Shown here one piece after another: positions 17,403-26,387 of a DNA stretch of 64,000 nucleotides. This stretch comes from Pseudomonas sp. PB101. GTDB taxonomy: Bacteria > Pseudomonadota > Gammaproteobacteria > Pseudomonadales > Pseudomonadaceae. The translations under genes and the position numbers were made by a program. The stretch is taken from the NCBI RefSeq assembly GCF_009764265.1, contig NZ_RWIR01000096.1, positions 1-64,000 of the forward strand, written 5' to 3'. The notes below the pieces were generated by a model. The model searched no databases, had not been told where the DNA came from, and saw nothing but the letters and a program-made list of their open reading frames with translations. How positions within the stretch are numbered: position 1 is the stretch's first letter; the number at the start of each line of letters is the position of its first letter.

Positions 17403-19628
17403 CTAGCGAACCGCCAGAATCGGACTACCCAACCGCTCCAGCAACGTCGCCTGGGCGCTGCGCGGGTTCTGGTTGCCGGTTGGTGTGTTACGGATGTAAC
17501 GACCGTCCGACTGCAGGCTCCAGCTGTGGGTGTTATCGGTCAGATACAGCTCCAGCTCTTTCTTGACCCGCATGATCAGCTTCTTGCCTTCCACCGGGAA
17601 ACAAGTCTCGACGCGCTTGTCGAGGTTGCGTTCCATCCAGTCGGCGCTGGACAGGAACATCTGCTCGTCGCCGCCATTGAGGAAGTAGAAGACCCGGGTG
17701 TGTTCCAGGAAGCGGCCGATGATCGAGCGCACGTGGATGTTGTGGGAAACCCCGGCGATGCCCGGTCGCAGGCAGCACATGCCGCGCACCACCAGGTCGA
17801 TGCGCACGCCAGACTGGCTGGCCTTGTACAGCGCGCGAATGATCTTCGGGTCGGTCAGCGAGTTGAACTTGGCGATGATGTGCGCCGGTTTGCCGTCGAG
17901 GGCGAACTGGGTTTCGCGGGCAATCATGTCGAGCATGCCCTTTTTCAGGGTGAACGGCGCGTGCAGCAATTTCTTCATGCGCAGCGTTTTACCCATGCCG
18001 ATCAACTGGCTGAACAGTTTGCCGACGTCTTCGCACAAGGCATCGTCGGAAGTCAGCAGGCTGTAGTCGGTGTACAGGCGGGCGTTGCCGGCGTGGTAGT
18101 TACCCGTGCCGAGGTGCGCGTAACGCACGATTTCACCGGCCTCGCGGCGCAGGATCAGCATCATCTTGGCGTGGGTCTTGAAGCCGACCACGCCGTAGAT
18201 CACCACCGCACCGGCCGCTTGCAGCCGGCTGGCCAGTTGCAGGTTGGACTCTTCGTCGAAGCGCGCGCGCAATTCGATCACCGCGGTGACCTCCTTGCCG
18301 TTACGCGCCGCATCCACCAGCGCATCGACGATTTCCGAGTTGGCGCCGGAGCGGTACAGGGTCTGGCGCACCGCCAGCACGTGCGGGTCCTTGGCGGCCT
18401 GGCGCAGCAGGTCGACCACCGGCGTGAACGACTCGAACGGGTGCAGCAGCAGGATGTCCTGCTTGCTGATCACGCTGAAAATATTCTCGCTGTTCTGCAG
18501 CAGTTTCGGGATCTGCGGGGTGAACGGCAGGTATTGCAGCTCGCGCTGGCTGTCCAGGCCAGTGATGCTGAACAGACGCGTCAGGTTCACCGGGCCATTG
18601 ACCTGATACAACTCGGTCTCGCTCAGGTTGAACTGCTTGAGCAGGTAGTCGGACAAGTGTTTCGGGCAGGTATCGGCCACTTCCAGGCGCACTGCGTCAC
18701 CGTAGCGACGGGAGAACAGTTCGCCGCGCAAGGCGCGGGCCAGGTCTTCGACGTCTTCGGAGTCCAGCGCCAGGTCGGCGTTACGGGTCAGGCGGAACTG
18801 GTAGCAGCCCTTGACCTTCATGCCCTGGAACAAGTCATCGGCGTGGGCGTGAATCATCGACGACAGGAACACATAGTTGTCGCCTGCGCCGCCGACTTCT
18901 TCCGGCACCTTGATGATACGCGGCAGCAGGCGTGGCGCCGGGATGATCGCCAGACCGGAATCACGACCGAAGGCGTCGATGCCTTCGAGCTCGACGATGA
19001 AGTTCAGGCTCTTGTTCACCAGCAACGGGAACGGGTGAGTCGGGTCGAGGCCGATCGGGGTGATGATCGGCGCGATCTCGTCACGGAAATAGCGGCGGAC
19101 CCAGGTTTTGAGCTTGGTCGTCCAGTGGCGGCGACGGATGAAGCGGACCTGATGTTTCTCCAGCTCCGGCAACAGAATGTCGTTGAGGATCGCGTACTGG
19201 CGGTCGACGTGACCGTGCACCAGTTCGCTGATGCGCGCCAGTGCCTGATGCGGTTGCAGGCCATCGGCGCCCGCCTGTTCACGGGCGAAGGTGATCTGCT
19301 TCTTCAGGCCGGCAACGCGAATCTCGAAGAACTCGTCCAGGTTGCTGGAGAAGATCAGCAGAAACTTCAGCCGCTCCAGCAACGGATAGGACACATCCAG
19401 CGCCTGTTCCAGCACGCGGATGTTGAACTGCAGTTGCGACAGCTCGCGATGGATGTACAGACTGCTGTCATCCAGGCCCGGAATGGCAATGGCCGGTGCC
19501 GCCGCAACGGCTTCGGCGACCACTGCGGGAGCAGCAGGCTCCAGCTCCGGCGGGGTCTCGGCGATTTGCTCTACCACGGGTTGAGCGTCTTGTACGGCAA
19601 CTTCAGTGAGTCCTTCGGTATTCATCAC
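17403..19628 (-). CDS. ppk: polyphosphate kinase 1
   Basis: A 741-residue enzyme that builds polyphosphate from ATP. An unusually alanine/proline/glutamate-rich extension (about residues 1-55) precedes the conserved N domain ('YIHRELSQLQFNIRVLEQA'). Two phospholipase D-like domains hold the autophosphorylated histidine region 'YAHLGTGNYHAGNARLYTD' and 'VRGMCCLRPGI'. Two adjacent ATG codons (19628 and 19625) could serve as start. It follows hemB by only 15 bases, so the two genes are probably co-transcribed, and it converges on ppx. Confidence 0.97.
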   Translation of the reverse strand: MMNTEGLTEVAVQDAQPVVEQIAETPPELEPAAPAVVAEAVAAAPAIAIPGLDDSSLYIHRELSQLQFNIRVLEQALDVSYPLLERLKFLLIFSSNLDEFFEIRVAGLKKQITFAREQAGADGLQPHQALARISELVHGHVDRQYAILNDILLPELEKHQVRFIRRRHWTTKLKTWVRRYFRDEIAPIITPIGLDPTHPFPLLVNKSLNFIVELEGIDAFGRDSGLAIIPAPRLLPRIIKVPEEVGGAGDNYVFLSSMIHAHADDLFQGMKVKGCYQFRLTRNADLALDSEDVEDLARALRGELFSRRYGDAVRLEVADTCPKHLSDYLLKQFNLSETELYQVNGPVNLTRLFSITGLDSQRELQYLPFTPQIPKLLQNSENIFSVISKQDILLLHPFESFTPVVDLLRQAAKDPHVLAVRQTLYRSGANSEIVDALVDAARNGKEVTAVIELRARFDEESNLQLASRLQAAGAVVIYGVVGFKTHAKMMLILRREAGEIVRYAHLGTGNYHAGNARLYTDYSLLTSDDALCEDVGKLFSQLIGMGKTLRMKKLLHAPFTLKKGMLDMIARETQFALDGKPAHIIAKFNSLTDPKIIRALYKASQSGVRIDLVVRGMCCLRPGIAGVSHNIHVRSIIGRFLEHTRVFYFLNGGDEQMFLSSADWMERNLDKRVETCFPVEGKKLIMRVKKELELYLTDNTHSWSLQSDGRYIRNTPTGNQNPRSAQATLLERLGSPILAVR

Positions 19629-19643
19629 ATGTTCCTGGGAGGG

Positions 19644-20657
19644 CTATTTCTGCTCTCGTAACAATTGAGCGGCACGAACGGCAAAGTACGTCAGGATGCC
19701 ATCAGCGCCTGCACGTTTGAAAGCGGTCAGGGATTCGAGAATAACCCCTTCGCTCAACCAGCCATTCTGGATCGCCGCCATGTGCATGGCGTACTCGCCG
19801 CTGACTTGATAGACAAACGTCGGCACTTTGAATTCTTCTTTTACCCGGCACAGGATGTCCAGGTACGGCATGCCTGGCTTGACCATGACCATGTCTGCAC
19901 CTTCTGACAAGTCCGCCGCCACTTCGTGCAGGGCTTCGTTGCTGTTGGCCGGGTCCATCTGATAGGAGGCCTTGTTGGCCTTGCCCAGGTTCAGCGCCGA
20001 ACCGACCGCATCGCGGAACGGCCCGTAATAGGCGCTGGCGTACTTGGCCGAGTAGGCCATGATCCGCACATTGACGTGGCCAGCCACTTCGAGGGCTTCG
20101 CGGATCGCCTGGATGCGACCGTCCATCATGTCCGACGGCGCCACCACCTGAGCGCCGGCTTCGGCGTGGGACAGGGCCTGCCTGACCAGTGCGTCGACGG
20201 TGATGTCGTTCTGCACGTAGCCTTCTTCATCAAGGATGCCGTCCTGCCCGTGGGTGGTGAACGGGTCCAGGGCGACGTCGGTGATCACGCCAAGCTCGGG
20301 GAACTGCGCGCGCAAGGCACGGGTGGCGCGCTGTGCGATGCCTTCAGGGTTCCACGCCTCGGCGGCGTCCAGGGATTTGAGTTGCGCCGGCGTCACCGGG
20401 AACAGGGCCAGCGCCGGAATCCCCAGTTCGACCCACTTGGCCGCTTCTTCCAGCAGCAGGTCGATGGTCAGGCGTTCAACGCCCGGCATCGAAGCCACCG
20501 CTTCGCGACGGTTTTCACCGTCCAGCACGAACACCGGCAAGATCAGGTCGTCGACGGTCAGCACGTTTTCACGGACCAGACGACGCGAGAAGTCGTCACG
20601 ACGGTTGCGACGCAGGCGGGTTGCAGGGAATAAACGATTGGCGGGGGTAAAGCTCAC
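19644..20657 (-). CDS. hemB: delta-aminolevulinic acid dehydratase (porphobilinogen synthase) HemB
   Basis: A 337-residue enzyme that joins two 5-aminolevulinate molecules into porphobilinogen for heme. The two active-site lysines fall at K205 ('MAYSAKYASAYYG') and K260 ('MVMVKPGMPYLDIL'), the numbering known for the P. aeruginosa enzyme. The cysteine triad of zinc enzymes is replaced by 'DVALDPFTTHGQDG', so this is the magnesium-dependent type. A GTG start at 20657 is chosen because AGGAGT lies 7 bases upstream and it gives the family length; ATG starts further upstream add unrelated residues. It is probably in an operon with ppk. Confidence 0.96.
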   Translation of the reverse strand: MSFTPANRLFPATRLRRNRRDDFSRRLVRENVLTVDDLILPVFVLDGENRREAVASMPGVERLTIDLLLEEAAKWVELGIPALALFPVTPAQLKSLDAAEAWNPEGIAQRATRALRAQFPELGVITDVALDPFTTHGQDGILDEEGYVQNDITVDALVRQALSHAEAGAQVVAPSDMMDGRIQAIREALEVAGHVNVRIMAYSAKYASAYYGPFRDAVGSALNLGKANKASYQMDPANSNEALHEVAADLSEGADMVMVKPGMPYLDILCRVKEEFKVPTFVYQVSGEYAMHMAAIQNGWLSEGVILESLTAFKRAGADGILTYFAVRAAQLLREQK

Positions 20658-20864
20658 GGCAGACTCCTGAGCCCGCGCAGACGGGCGAGCGTGACAGTTA
20701 TAAGCGGCCATTATGACGAACGTATTACAGTTATGTGCACGCTGTGACACGTAGCCGCATTCCATTGTCGTTGTAGGAAATGTTCACGTCGAGACACATT
20801 TGGACACTTTCCTGAATGTGTCCGAAGGGTTAGGCTGCGCGTTCATTTCGCCAGCACCCAGACA

Positions 20865-21491
20865 ATGCTCCAACAATTTCTGCATGACTTCGGCTACTTT
20901 GCCCTTTTTCTAGGCACGTTCTTCGAAGGCGAAACCATCCTGGTGCTCGCGGGCTTCCTCGCGTTTCGTGGATACATGGACATCAACCTGGTGGTGGTCG
21001 TGGCCTTCTTCGGCAGCTATGCCGGCGACCAACTGTGGTATTTCCTGGGACGCAAGCACGGCCGCAAGCTGCTGGCACGCAAGCCACGCTGGCAGATGAT
21101 GGGTGACCGGGCGCTGGAACACATTCGCAAGCATCCGGACATCTGGGTATTGAGCTTCCGCTTCGTCTACGGTCTGCGCACGGTCATGCCGGTGGCCATC
21201 GGGCTGTCGGGCTATCCGCCGGGACGCTACTTGTTGCTCAACGGCATTGGCGCGGCCATCTGGGCCACCGCCCTCGCCGCTGCCGCCTACCATTTCGGCG
21301 CGGTGCTCGAAGGCATGCTCGGCAGTGTGAAGAAGTACGAGCTATGGGTGCTTGGCGCCCTGCTGGTGCTGGGACTGGTGCTGTGGCTGCGTCGGCGTTT
21401 CAAGAACGCCCGCCTGGCCAGACAGGTCTACGCCGACGAACAAGCCCTGAAGAAGACCAAAACCGAAGGCCCTACGACGCCAGCCGAGTGA
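20865..21491 (+). CDS. DedA-family membrane protein
   Basis: A 208-residue inner-membrane protein of the DedA/SNARE-associated family, which supports lipid scrambling and membrane homeostasis. Conserved text includes 'FFEGETILVLAGFLA', 'GDQLWYFLGRKHGRKLL' and 'RFVYGLRTVMPVAIGLSG'. There are four to five hydrophobic segments and a basic tail. The final 20 bases overlap the 3' end of the convergent hydroxylase gene. It is divergent from hemB with a gap of about 200 bases. Confidence 0.9.
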   Translation: MLQQFLHDFGYFALFLGTFFEGETILVLAGFLAFRGYMDINLVVVVAFFGSYAGDQLWYFLGRKHGRKLLARKPRWQMMGDRALEHIRKHPDIWVLSFRFVYGLRTVMPVAIGLSGYPPGRYLLLNGIGAAIWATALAAAAYHFGAVLEGMLGSVKKYELWVLGALLVLGLVLWLRRRFKNARLARQVYADEQALKKTKTEGPTTPAE

Positions 21492-22707
21492 CACGGTTTC
21501 GACAACAGTACAGACCGACAACGCTCAACAGGCTGTAACTGAGCAGGCCGATCCAGCCCGCCGCGCTGACCGGCCACAGCCCCACCATCGGGGCCAGCCA
21601 TGCCAATGGCAGATTCGACGCCAGCCGTACCAGCTCCAGCGTCAACGCCCACGGGCGATTCTCCAGGGCCACGCCCAGCACGAACAGACCGAATGCCACC
21701 GCTCCCCAGCCCAGCAACAGGGCGGTGACTGACAGATTCGCTTGAAGATTCATCAAGTAGCTGCCCAGCGCGATGTAGACGCAGAACTGCAACAGGACGT
21801 AGAACTGTAGACGCCCGTCCAGCGGCACTTCGAATTTGCGGAACCGGGTCAGGTCCGGCTTGTTCAGCGGATATTTCGCCGCCACGTCCGCCGGGCGCCA
21901 GCCGGTGCGCATGAACCAGATCCGCAATTTATCCCAGGGGCTTGCGGCACGCCGCGCATCCGCCCACAACTGCGCGTAGAACTGCAGGTTCGCCCACACG
22001 GGATTCCAGCTCGCCAGTGGCGCGGTCACGCCGAAAATCACTGGCTCGTTGTCGTCTTCTTCCTGGAACGAGCCAAACAGACGGTCCCAGATAATGAACA
22101 CACCGCCGTAGTTGCGATCCATGTAGAGAGTGTTCTGCGCATGGTGAGCCCGATGATTGGATGGCGTGACAAAAAACCATTCGAACCAGCCAAGCTTGGG
22201 AATGTGTCGCGTGTGCACCCAGAACTGGTACAGCAGATTCAACGCCGCGACACTGAGGAACACCAACAGCGGTACGCCGAACACGGCCATCGGCAGATAG
22301 AAGATCCAGCTCAACAGAAATCCGGTGCTGGTCTGGCGCAGCGCCGTGGACAGGTTGTAATCCTCGCTCTGGTGATGCACCGAATGCGCGGCCCAGAGAA
22401 TGTTGCGCTCGTGCCCCATGCGGTGCAGCCAGTAGTAGCAGAAATCGTAGAAGACAAAGGCAAACACCCAGGTCCAGACGCTGTCGGCAGACAGTTCGAA
22501 CAATGCCAGGTGTTTGAGGGCAAACGCGTAGCTCAGCAGTCCCACGCCTTTGGTCAGCAACCCCGTGGTGGTCGACAGCACGCCGGTGCTGATGCTGTTG
22601 ATCGCGTCCGCCACCCGATAATTGCTCACCCCGCGCCAACGGTCGACCAGCAGTTCGAGGGCGATCAGCACAAAGAAGAACGGCACCGCATACAGAATGA
22701 GGTCCAT
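21472..22707 (-). CDS. sterol desaturase / fatty acid hydroxylase family protein
   Basis: A 411-residue membrane di-iron oxygenase. The histidine boxes are 'HRMGHE' (H95 and H99), 'HSVHHQ' (H108, H111, H112) and 'SNHRAHHAQN' further on. Several hydrophobic segments precede and follow this core; the last 110 residues form extra membrane helices. It probably hydroxylates or desaturates a lipid, but the substrate is unknown. It stands alone on the minus strand. Confidence 0.88.
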   Translation of the reverse strand: MDLILYAVPFFFVLIALELLVDRWRGVSNYRVADAINSISTGVLSTTTGLLTKGVGLLSYAFALKHLALFELSADSVWTWVFAFVFYDFCYYWLHRMGHERNILWAAHSVHHQSEDYNLSTALRQTSTGFLLSWIFYLPMAVFGVPLLVFLSVAALNLLYQFWVHTRHIPKLGWFEWFFVTPSNHRAHHAQNTLYMDRNYGGVFIIWDRLFGSFQEEDDNEPVIFGVTAPLASWNPVWANLQFYAQLWADARRAASPWDKLRIWFMRTGWRPADVAAKYPLNKPDLTRFRKFEVPLDGRLQFYVLLQFCVYIALGSYLMNLQANLSVTALLLGWGAVAFGLFVLGVALENRPWALTLELVRLASNLPLAWLAPMVGLWPVSAAGWIGLLSYSLLSVVGLYCCRNRVTRLAS

Positions 22708-22822
22708 GACGCGCCCTGGCCCGAATCTTGAGAACTGATGCTATGTGTAACCGTGAATTAACCCTATGGCAACGAGTGACAAATTAGTGGACATTTAACG
22801 CCATGAATCTGGAGAAAAGCCC

Positions 22823-23491
22823 ATGAGCAAAAAAGTTGCAGTGATCCTTTCCGGTTGTGGCGTGTACGACGGCGCCGAGCTTCACGAGAGCGTCATCACC
22901 CTGCTTCGCCTGGATCAGCGCGGCGCGCAGGTACAGTGTTTCGCACCGAACATCGCCCAGTTGCATGTGATCAACCACCTGACCGGCGAAGAAATGCCCG
23001 AATCGCGCAATGTGCTGGTGGAATCGGCGCGGATTGCCCGGGGCAACATCCAGGACATCCGTGACGCGAACGTCGATGACTTCGATGCGCTGATCGTGCC
23101 CGGCGGCTTCGGCTCGGCCAAGAACCTGTCCAACTTCGCCATCGAAGGCGCCGGCTGCACGGTTCAGCCGGATGTCCTGGCACTGACCGAAGCCTTTGCC
23201 GAGGCCGGCAAGCCGGTGGGATTGATGTGCATTTCCCCGGCCCTGGCGGCCAAGATCTACGGCCCTGGCGTCACCTGCACCATTGGCAATGACACCGACA
23301 CCGCAGCCGCAATGAACAAGATGGGCGCGACCCATACCGATTGCGCGGTCAGTGACATCGTCGAGGACAAGGCACGCAAACTGGTGAGCACCCCGGCTTA
23401 CATGCTGGCGCAGAGCATCAGTGAAGTGGCGACGGGGATCAACAAGCTGGTAGACCGGGTGCTTGAGCTAACCCACGAAAACGACGCCTGA
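22823..23491 (+). CDS. elbB: isoprenoid biosynthesis glyoxalase ElbB
   Basis: A 222-residue DJ-1/PfpI-like cytosolic protein. It opens with 'KKVAVILSGCGVYDGAELHE', the ElbB signature, and has the nucleophile elbow region 'KPVGLMCISPALAAK', in which C135 is the likely catalytic cysteine. Glyoxalase III activity is known for the E. coli relative. TGGAGAAAAGCCC precedes the ATG. It is followed by a REP pair. Confidence 0.93.
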   Translation: MSKKVAVILSGCGVYDGAELHESVITLLRLDQRGAQVQCFAPNIAQLHVINHLTGEEMPESRNVLVESARIARGNIQDIRDANVDDFDALIVPGGFGSAKNLSNFAIEGAGCTVQPDVLALTEAFAEAGKPVGLMCISPALAAKIYGPGVTCTIGNDTDTAAAMNKMGATHTDCAVSDIVEDKARKLVSTPAYMLAQSISEVATGINKLVDRVLELTHENDA

Positions 23492-23503
23492 CGCCCTTCA
23501 AAA

Positions 23504-23596
23504 CTGTGGGAGCGAGCTTGCTCGCGATGGGGCCAGCACATTCAACATCGAGGTTGTCTGTAAGTCCGCTATCGCGAGCAAGCTCGCTCCCACAGG
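23504..23596. repeat. REP pair (inverted), GTGGGAGC type
   Basis: CTGTGGGAGCGAGCTTGCTC at 23504 and an inverted copy ending CTCGCTCCCACAG at 23595, with about 45 bases between. It lies between the convergent elbB and yaiI-family genes. Confidence 0.88.
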
Positions 23597-23610
23597 GTTC
23601 GTCACTGGTC

Positions 23611-24066
23611 TTAAGAATTGCGGGCCAGGCGAGTGAGAATCCGGTCCAACGCATTGGCAAACGCCTGCTTCTCACGGTCGCCGAACGGCGCCGGCCCCCC
23701 GCCGATTTGCCCCTGTTCGCGCAAATCGGTGAACAGGTTGCGCACCGCCAGGCGATCGCCCATGTTCTGCGCATCAAACTCCTTGCCCCGTGGATCGAGC
23801 GCTGCCACGCCCTTCTTCACCAGGCGATCGGCCAACGGCACATCGCTGCAGATCACCAGTTCACCGGGGACCGCGTGTTCCACCAGGTAGTCATCGGCCG
23901 CATCCGGGCCGCTCGGCACCACGATCAGCTTGACCAGCGCCAGGCCTGGCTTGATCTGCGGCTGTCCGGCCACCAGCACCACTTCGAACTGGCGCTTGAG
24001 GGCGAACTTGACCACCAGATCCTTGGCTGCCCGCGGACAGGCGTCGGCATCGATCCACACACGCAT
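23611..24066 (-). CDS. YaiI/YqxD family (DUF188) PIN-like protein
   Basis: A 151-residue protein of UPF0178. It begins 'MRVWIDADACPRAAKDLVVK', has acidic residues typical of PIN-type nucleases ('ICSDVPLADRLVKKG') and ends with the family segment 'IGGGPAPFGDREKQAFANAL'. The biochemical role is not established. The start at 24066 gives the family length; the upstream extension has no support. The small REP arm at 24118 lies upstream. Confidence 0.9.
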   Translation of the reverse strand: MRVWIDADACPRAAKDLVVKFALKRQFEVVLVAGQPQIKPGLALVKLIVVPSGPDAADDYLVEHAVPGELVICSDVPLADRLVKKGVAALDPRGKEFDAQNMGDRLAVRNLFTDLREQGQIGGGPAPFGDREKQAFANALDRILTRLARNS

Positions 24067-24117
24067 TGCATATTCCTCTGTTGAAAAGCACCCGCCCCCA
24101 CAGATTAACGCCAAACC

Positions 24118-24142
24118 CTGTGGGAGCGGGCTTGCCCGCGAT
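24118..24142. repeat. single REP arm, GTGGGAGC type
   Basis: CTGTGGGAGCGGGCTTGCCC followed by GCGAT; no inverted partner nearby. It sits between the YaiI-family gene and the 3' end of the iron permease gene. Confidence 0.8.
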
Positions 24143-24165
24143 ATGAGCGCAGCGAATGCTGTTCT

Positions 24166-26064
24166 TTATGAAACCTGCAACCGCCGCTTCTCAACCACCC
24201 GACTGCGACCATACAGCACGACAATCGCAATGATCGCCACGGCCTGAGCACTCAGCGAATAGGCATCCGAGTGAATCCCCAGCCAGTCAAAGTCAAAGAA
24301 CGGCACCGGCCGCGTGCCAAAGATCCCGGCTTCCTGCAGTGCCTTCACACCATGCCCGGCGAACACCACCGACAATGCGCACAACAGGCCGGCGTTGATG
24401 CTGAAGAACAGCGCCAGCGGCAGTTTCGCCGAACCGCGCAAAATCACCCAGGCCAAACCGATCAACAGCACCAGCGCCGTGGCCCCGCCGGCCAACACGG
24501 CGTTGTGCCCCGCTGGACCTGCCTGCAACCACAGGGTTTCGTAGAACAGAATCACTTCGAACAATTCGCGATACACCGAGAAAAACGCCAGGGTCGCAAA
24601 GCCGAAACGCCCACCGCCACCCACCAGGCTGGTCTTGATGTAATCCTGCCAGGCCGCCGCGTGGCGACGGTCATGCATCCACACGCCCAGCCACAACACC
24701 ATGACGCTGGCAAACAGTGCCGTCGCGCCTTCCAGCAGTTCACGCTGGGAACCGCTGACATCGATCACATAGGCCGCCAGCGCCCAGGTGCCCAAGCCGG
24801 CCAACAGCGCCAGGCCCCAGCCGGCATTGACACTGCGCACTGCCGATTGCTGACCGGTGTTACGCAGGAAGGCGAGGATCGCCGCCAGCACCAGAATCGC
24901 TTCCAGGCCTTCGCGCAGCAGAATCAGCAGGCCGGAAATGTAGCTCAGGGACCAACTCAGGCCATCGCTGCCGAGCAAGCCGGCAGAGGTCTTCAGTTTG
25001 TCCTTGGCCGCTTCCAGACGCTGCTCCACTTGCTCGATCGACAGACCATCCTGCAGCGACTGACGATAAGCCATCAGCGATTTTTCGGTGTCCTTGCGCA
25101 CGTTGGCGTCGACGTTGTCCAGGGAGCTTTCGACCAGTTCGAAGCCTTCCAGGTAGGCCGCTACCGATAAGTCATAAGCCTGATCATGTTCACCGGCGCG
25201 ATACGCCGCGATGCTCTTGTCCAGCGTGGCTGCGGTGTAGTCGAGCAGCTGTGCGGGGCCCCGCTTGACCTGCGGCGGCTGCGCGCGTTGCGCGCGGAAG
25301 GTCGCGGCGGCTGGCGCGCCGTCGGCGGCCTGCACTTCGGCCGGAGTCCGGCGGGCCAGATCGGCAAGGTTGTAGAGCCTGTCTCCGCTGGCGGTCGCCG
25401 GGTCGGCGCTGAAGCTGGCTATATAAGTGGCCAGGTCCCAACGCTGGCGCTCGTCCAGCTGATCGGCGAAGGCCGGCATGTCGGTGCCTTCCACGCCCAG
25501 GCCCAAGGTGCTGTAGATCGCATAGAGGCTCAGGTGATCCAGTCGCGCGCTGTCACGCAGATTGGCCGGTGGCGGCGTCAGGCCGACACCCGCCGGGCCA
25601 TCGCCCGCTCCCGCATCACCGTGACACACCGAACAATGCTGGGCGTACAACGGCGCGCCACGAGCCGGGTCCGGGGTAATGATCGGGGCTTGGCTGACTT
25701 CATAGGCTACCGCCAGCTTCGCACCGAGCTGCCGCGCCTGACGGGCGACATCAGCGCCGTCCTGACGTGCGGCAATCGCGTCATGCAGTGCGCCAAGGCC
25801 CTGCTCCAGCCCGGCCTTTTCCGGCTTGACCGGCATGGCGGCGACCAAGGCCTGCACGGCCTGGACGAATTCAACCTGTTCGCGGTATTCGGCCTCGTTG
25901 ACGACCTGGCCCGCCTGCACCGCCTGCGGATAATCCGCGCCGATATAGTCGAGCAAATGCAGGGCTTGCGGGGCGCCTTCCACCGTAGCGGCCAGCAGGT
26001 TGAAGCTGCACAAGGCAAGGACCGGCGCTAACAACCAGGCCAGGTAACGGGACGGCGCAATCAT
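24166..26064 (-). CDS. cytochrome c-FTR1 fusion iron permease
   Basis: A 632-residue envelope protein. A signal peptide (1-26) leads to a periplasmic part with a single class I cytochrome c: heme motif CSVCH at 144-148 and likely methionine ligand M196. The C-terminal part is a seven-helix FTR1 permease with the ferric-iron motifs REGLE (384-388) and RELFE (499-503). FTR1 permeases import ferric iron after periplasmic oxidation; the fused cytochrome presumably handles electrons for that step. A Fur-type palindrome lies two bases upstream of the ATG. An in-frame TGA just upstream fixes this as the longest possible start. Confidence 0.92.
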   Translation of the reverse strand: MIAPSRYLAWLLAPVLALCSFNLLAATVEGAPQALHLLDYIGADYPQAVQAGQVVNEAEYREQVEFVQAVQALVAAMPVKPEKAGLEQGLGALHDAIAARQDGADVARQARQLGAKLAVAYEVSQAPIITPDPARGAPLYAQHCSVCHGDAGAGDGPAGVGLTPPPANLRDSARLDHLSLYAIYSTLGLGVEGTDMPAFADQLDERQRWDLATYIASFSADPATASGDRLYNLADLARRTPAEVQAADGAPAAATFRAQRAQPPQVKRGPAQLLDYTAATLDKSIAAYRAGEHDQAYDLSVAAYLEGFELVESSLDNVDANVRKDTEKSLMAYRQSLQDGLSIEQVEQRLEAAKDKLKTSAGLLGSDGLSWSLSYISGLLILLREGLEAILVLAAILAFLRNTGQQSAVRSVNAGWGLALLAGLGTWALAAYVIDVSGSQRELLEGATALFASVMVLWLGVWMHDRRHAAAWQDYIKTSLVGGGGRFGFATLAFFSVYRELFEVILFYETLWLQAGPAGHNAVLAGGATALVLLIGLAWVILRGSAKLPLALFFSINAGLLCALSVVFAGHGVKALQEAGIFGTRPVPFFDFDWLGIHSDAYSLSAQAVAIIAIVVLYGRSRVVEKRRLQVS

Positions 26065-26065
26065 G

Positions 26066-26078
26066 AATGAATCTCATT
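26066..26078 (-). promoter_or_regulatory. candidate Fur box
   Basis: The minus strand reads AATGAGATTCATT, which has perfect five-base arms and differs by one base from the Fur-type core AATGAGAATCATT. It lies two bases upstream of the iron permease ATG. Binding there could also hide the weak ribosome site. Inferred from sequence only. Confidence 0.6.
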
Positions 26079-26387
26079 TGGAAACACGAAGTAACATATT
26101 GTTCCTTCCCGATGACTTTCACTCAAGCTTTGTTGCGCTCTCGATGTGTTTCGAGCCTTTTTGTTTCAGTGACTTGGCTATCCCCAGTGATGGCACTTCT
26201 GAAAAATTAGCAATTAAAAAGCCATTACAATGCCACCATCCTTGCCTATAATGCCGCGCCTTCGTTATCGCGATTTGGCATCAAGGCTCCTTTTTTAATA
26301 AGGAATCGGCAAGCATCCGTTTCTGCCGATAGGTCCCCACAGCCCGACCAGCAACTGCGGCTGCCTATTCAGGGAAGAAGTATCCAT
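26079..26387. other. divergent AT-rich intergenic region, iron permease / lipoprotein operon
   Basis: This gap is clearly richer in A and T than the flanking genes, especially at 26079-26300, and should hold promoters for both directions. Beyond the Fur-like site at its edge no operator or RNA gene could be assigned. Confidence 0.5.

Noticed and set aside
17526..19661. 711-residue frame antisense to ppk
   Set aside because: It has no recognisable domain and arises from GC-rich codon bias opposite the clear ppk gene.
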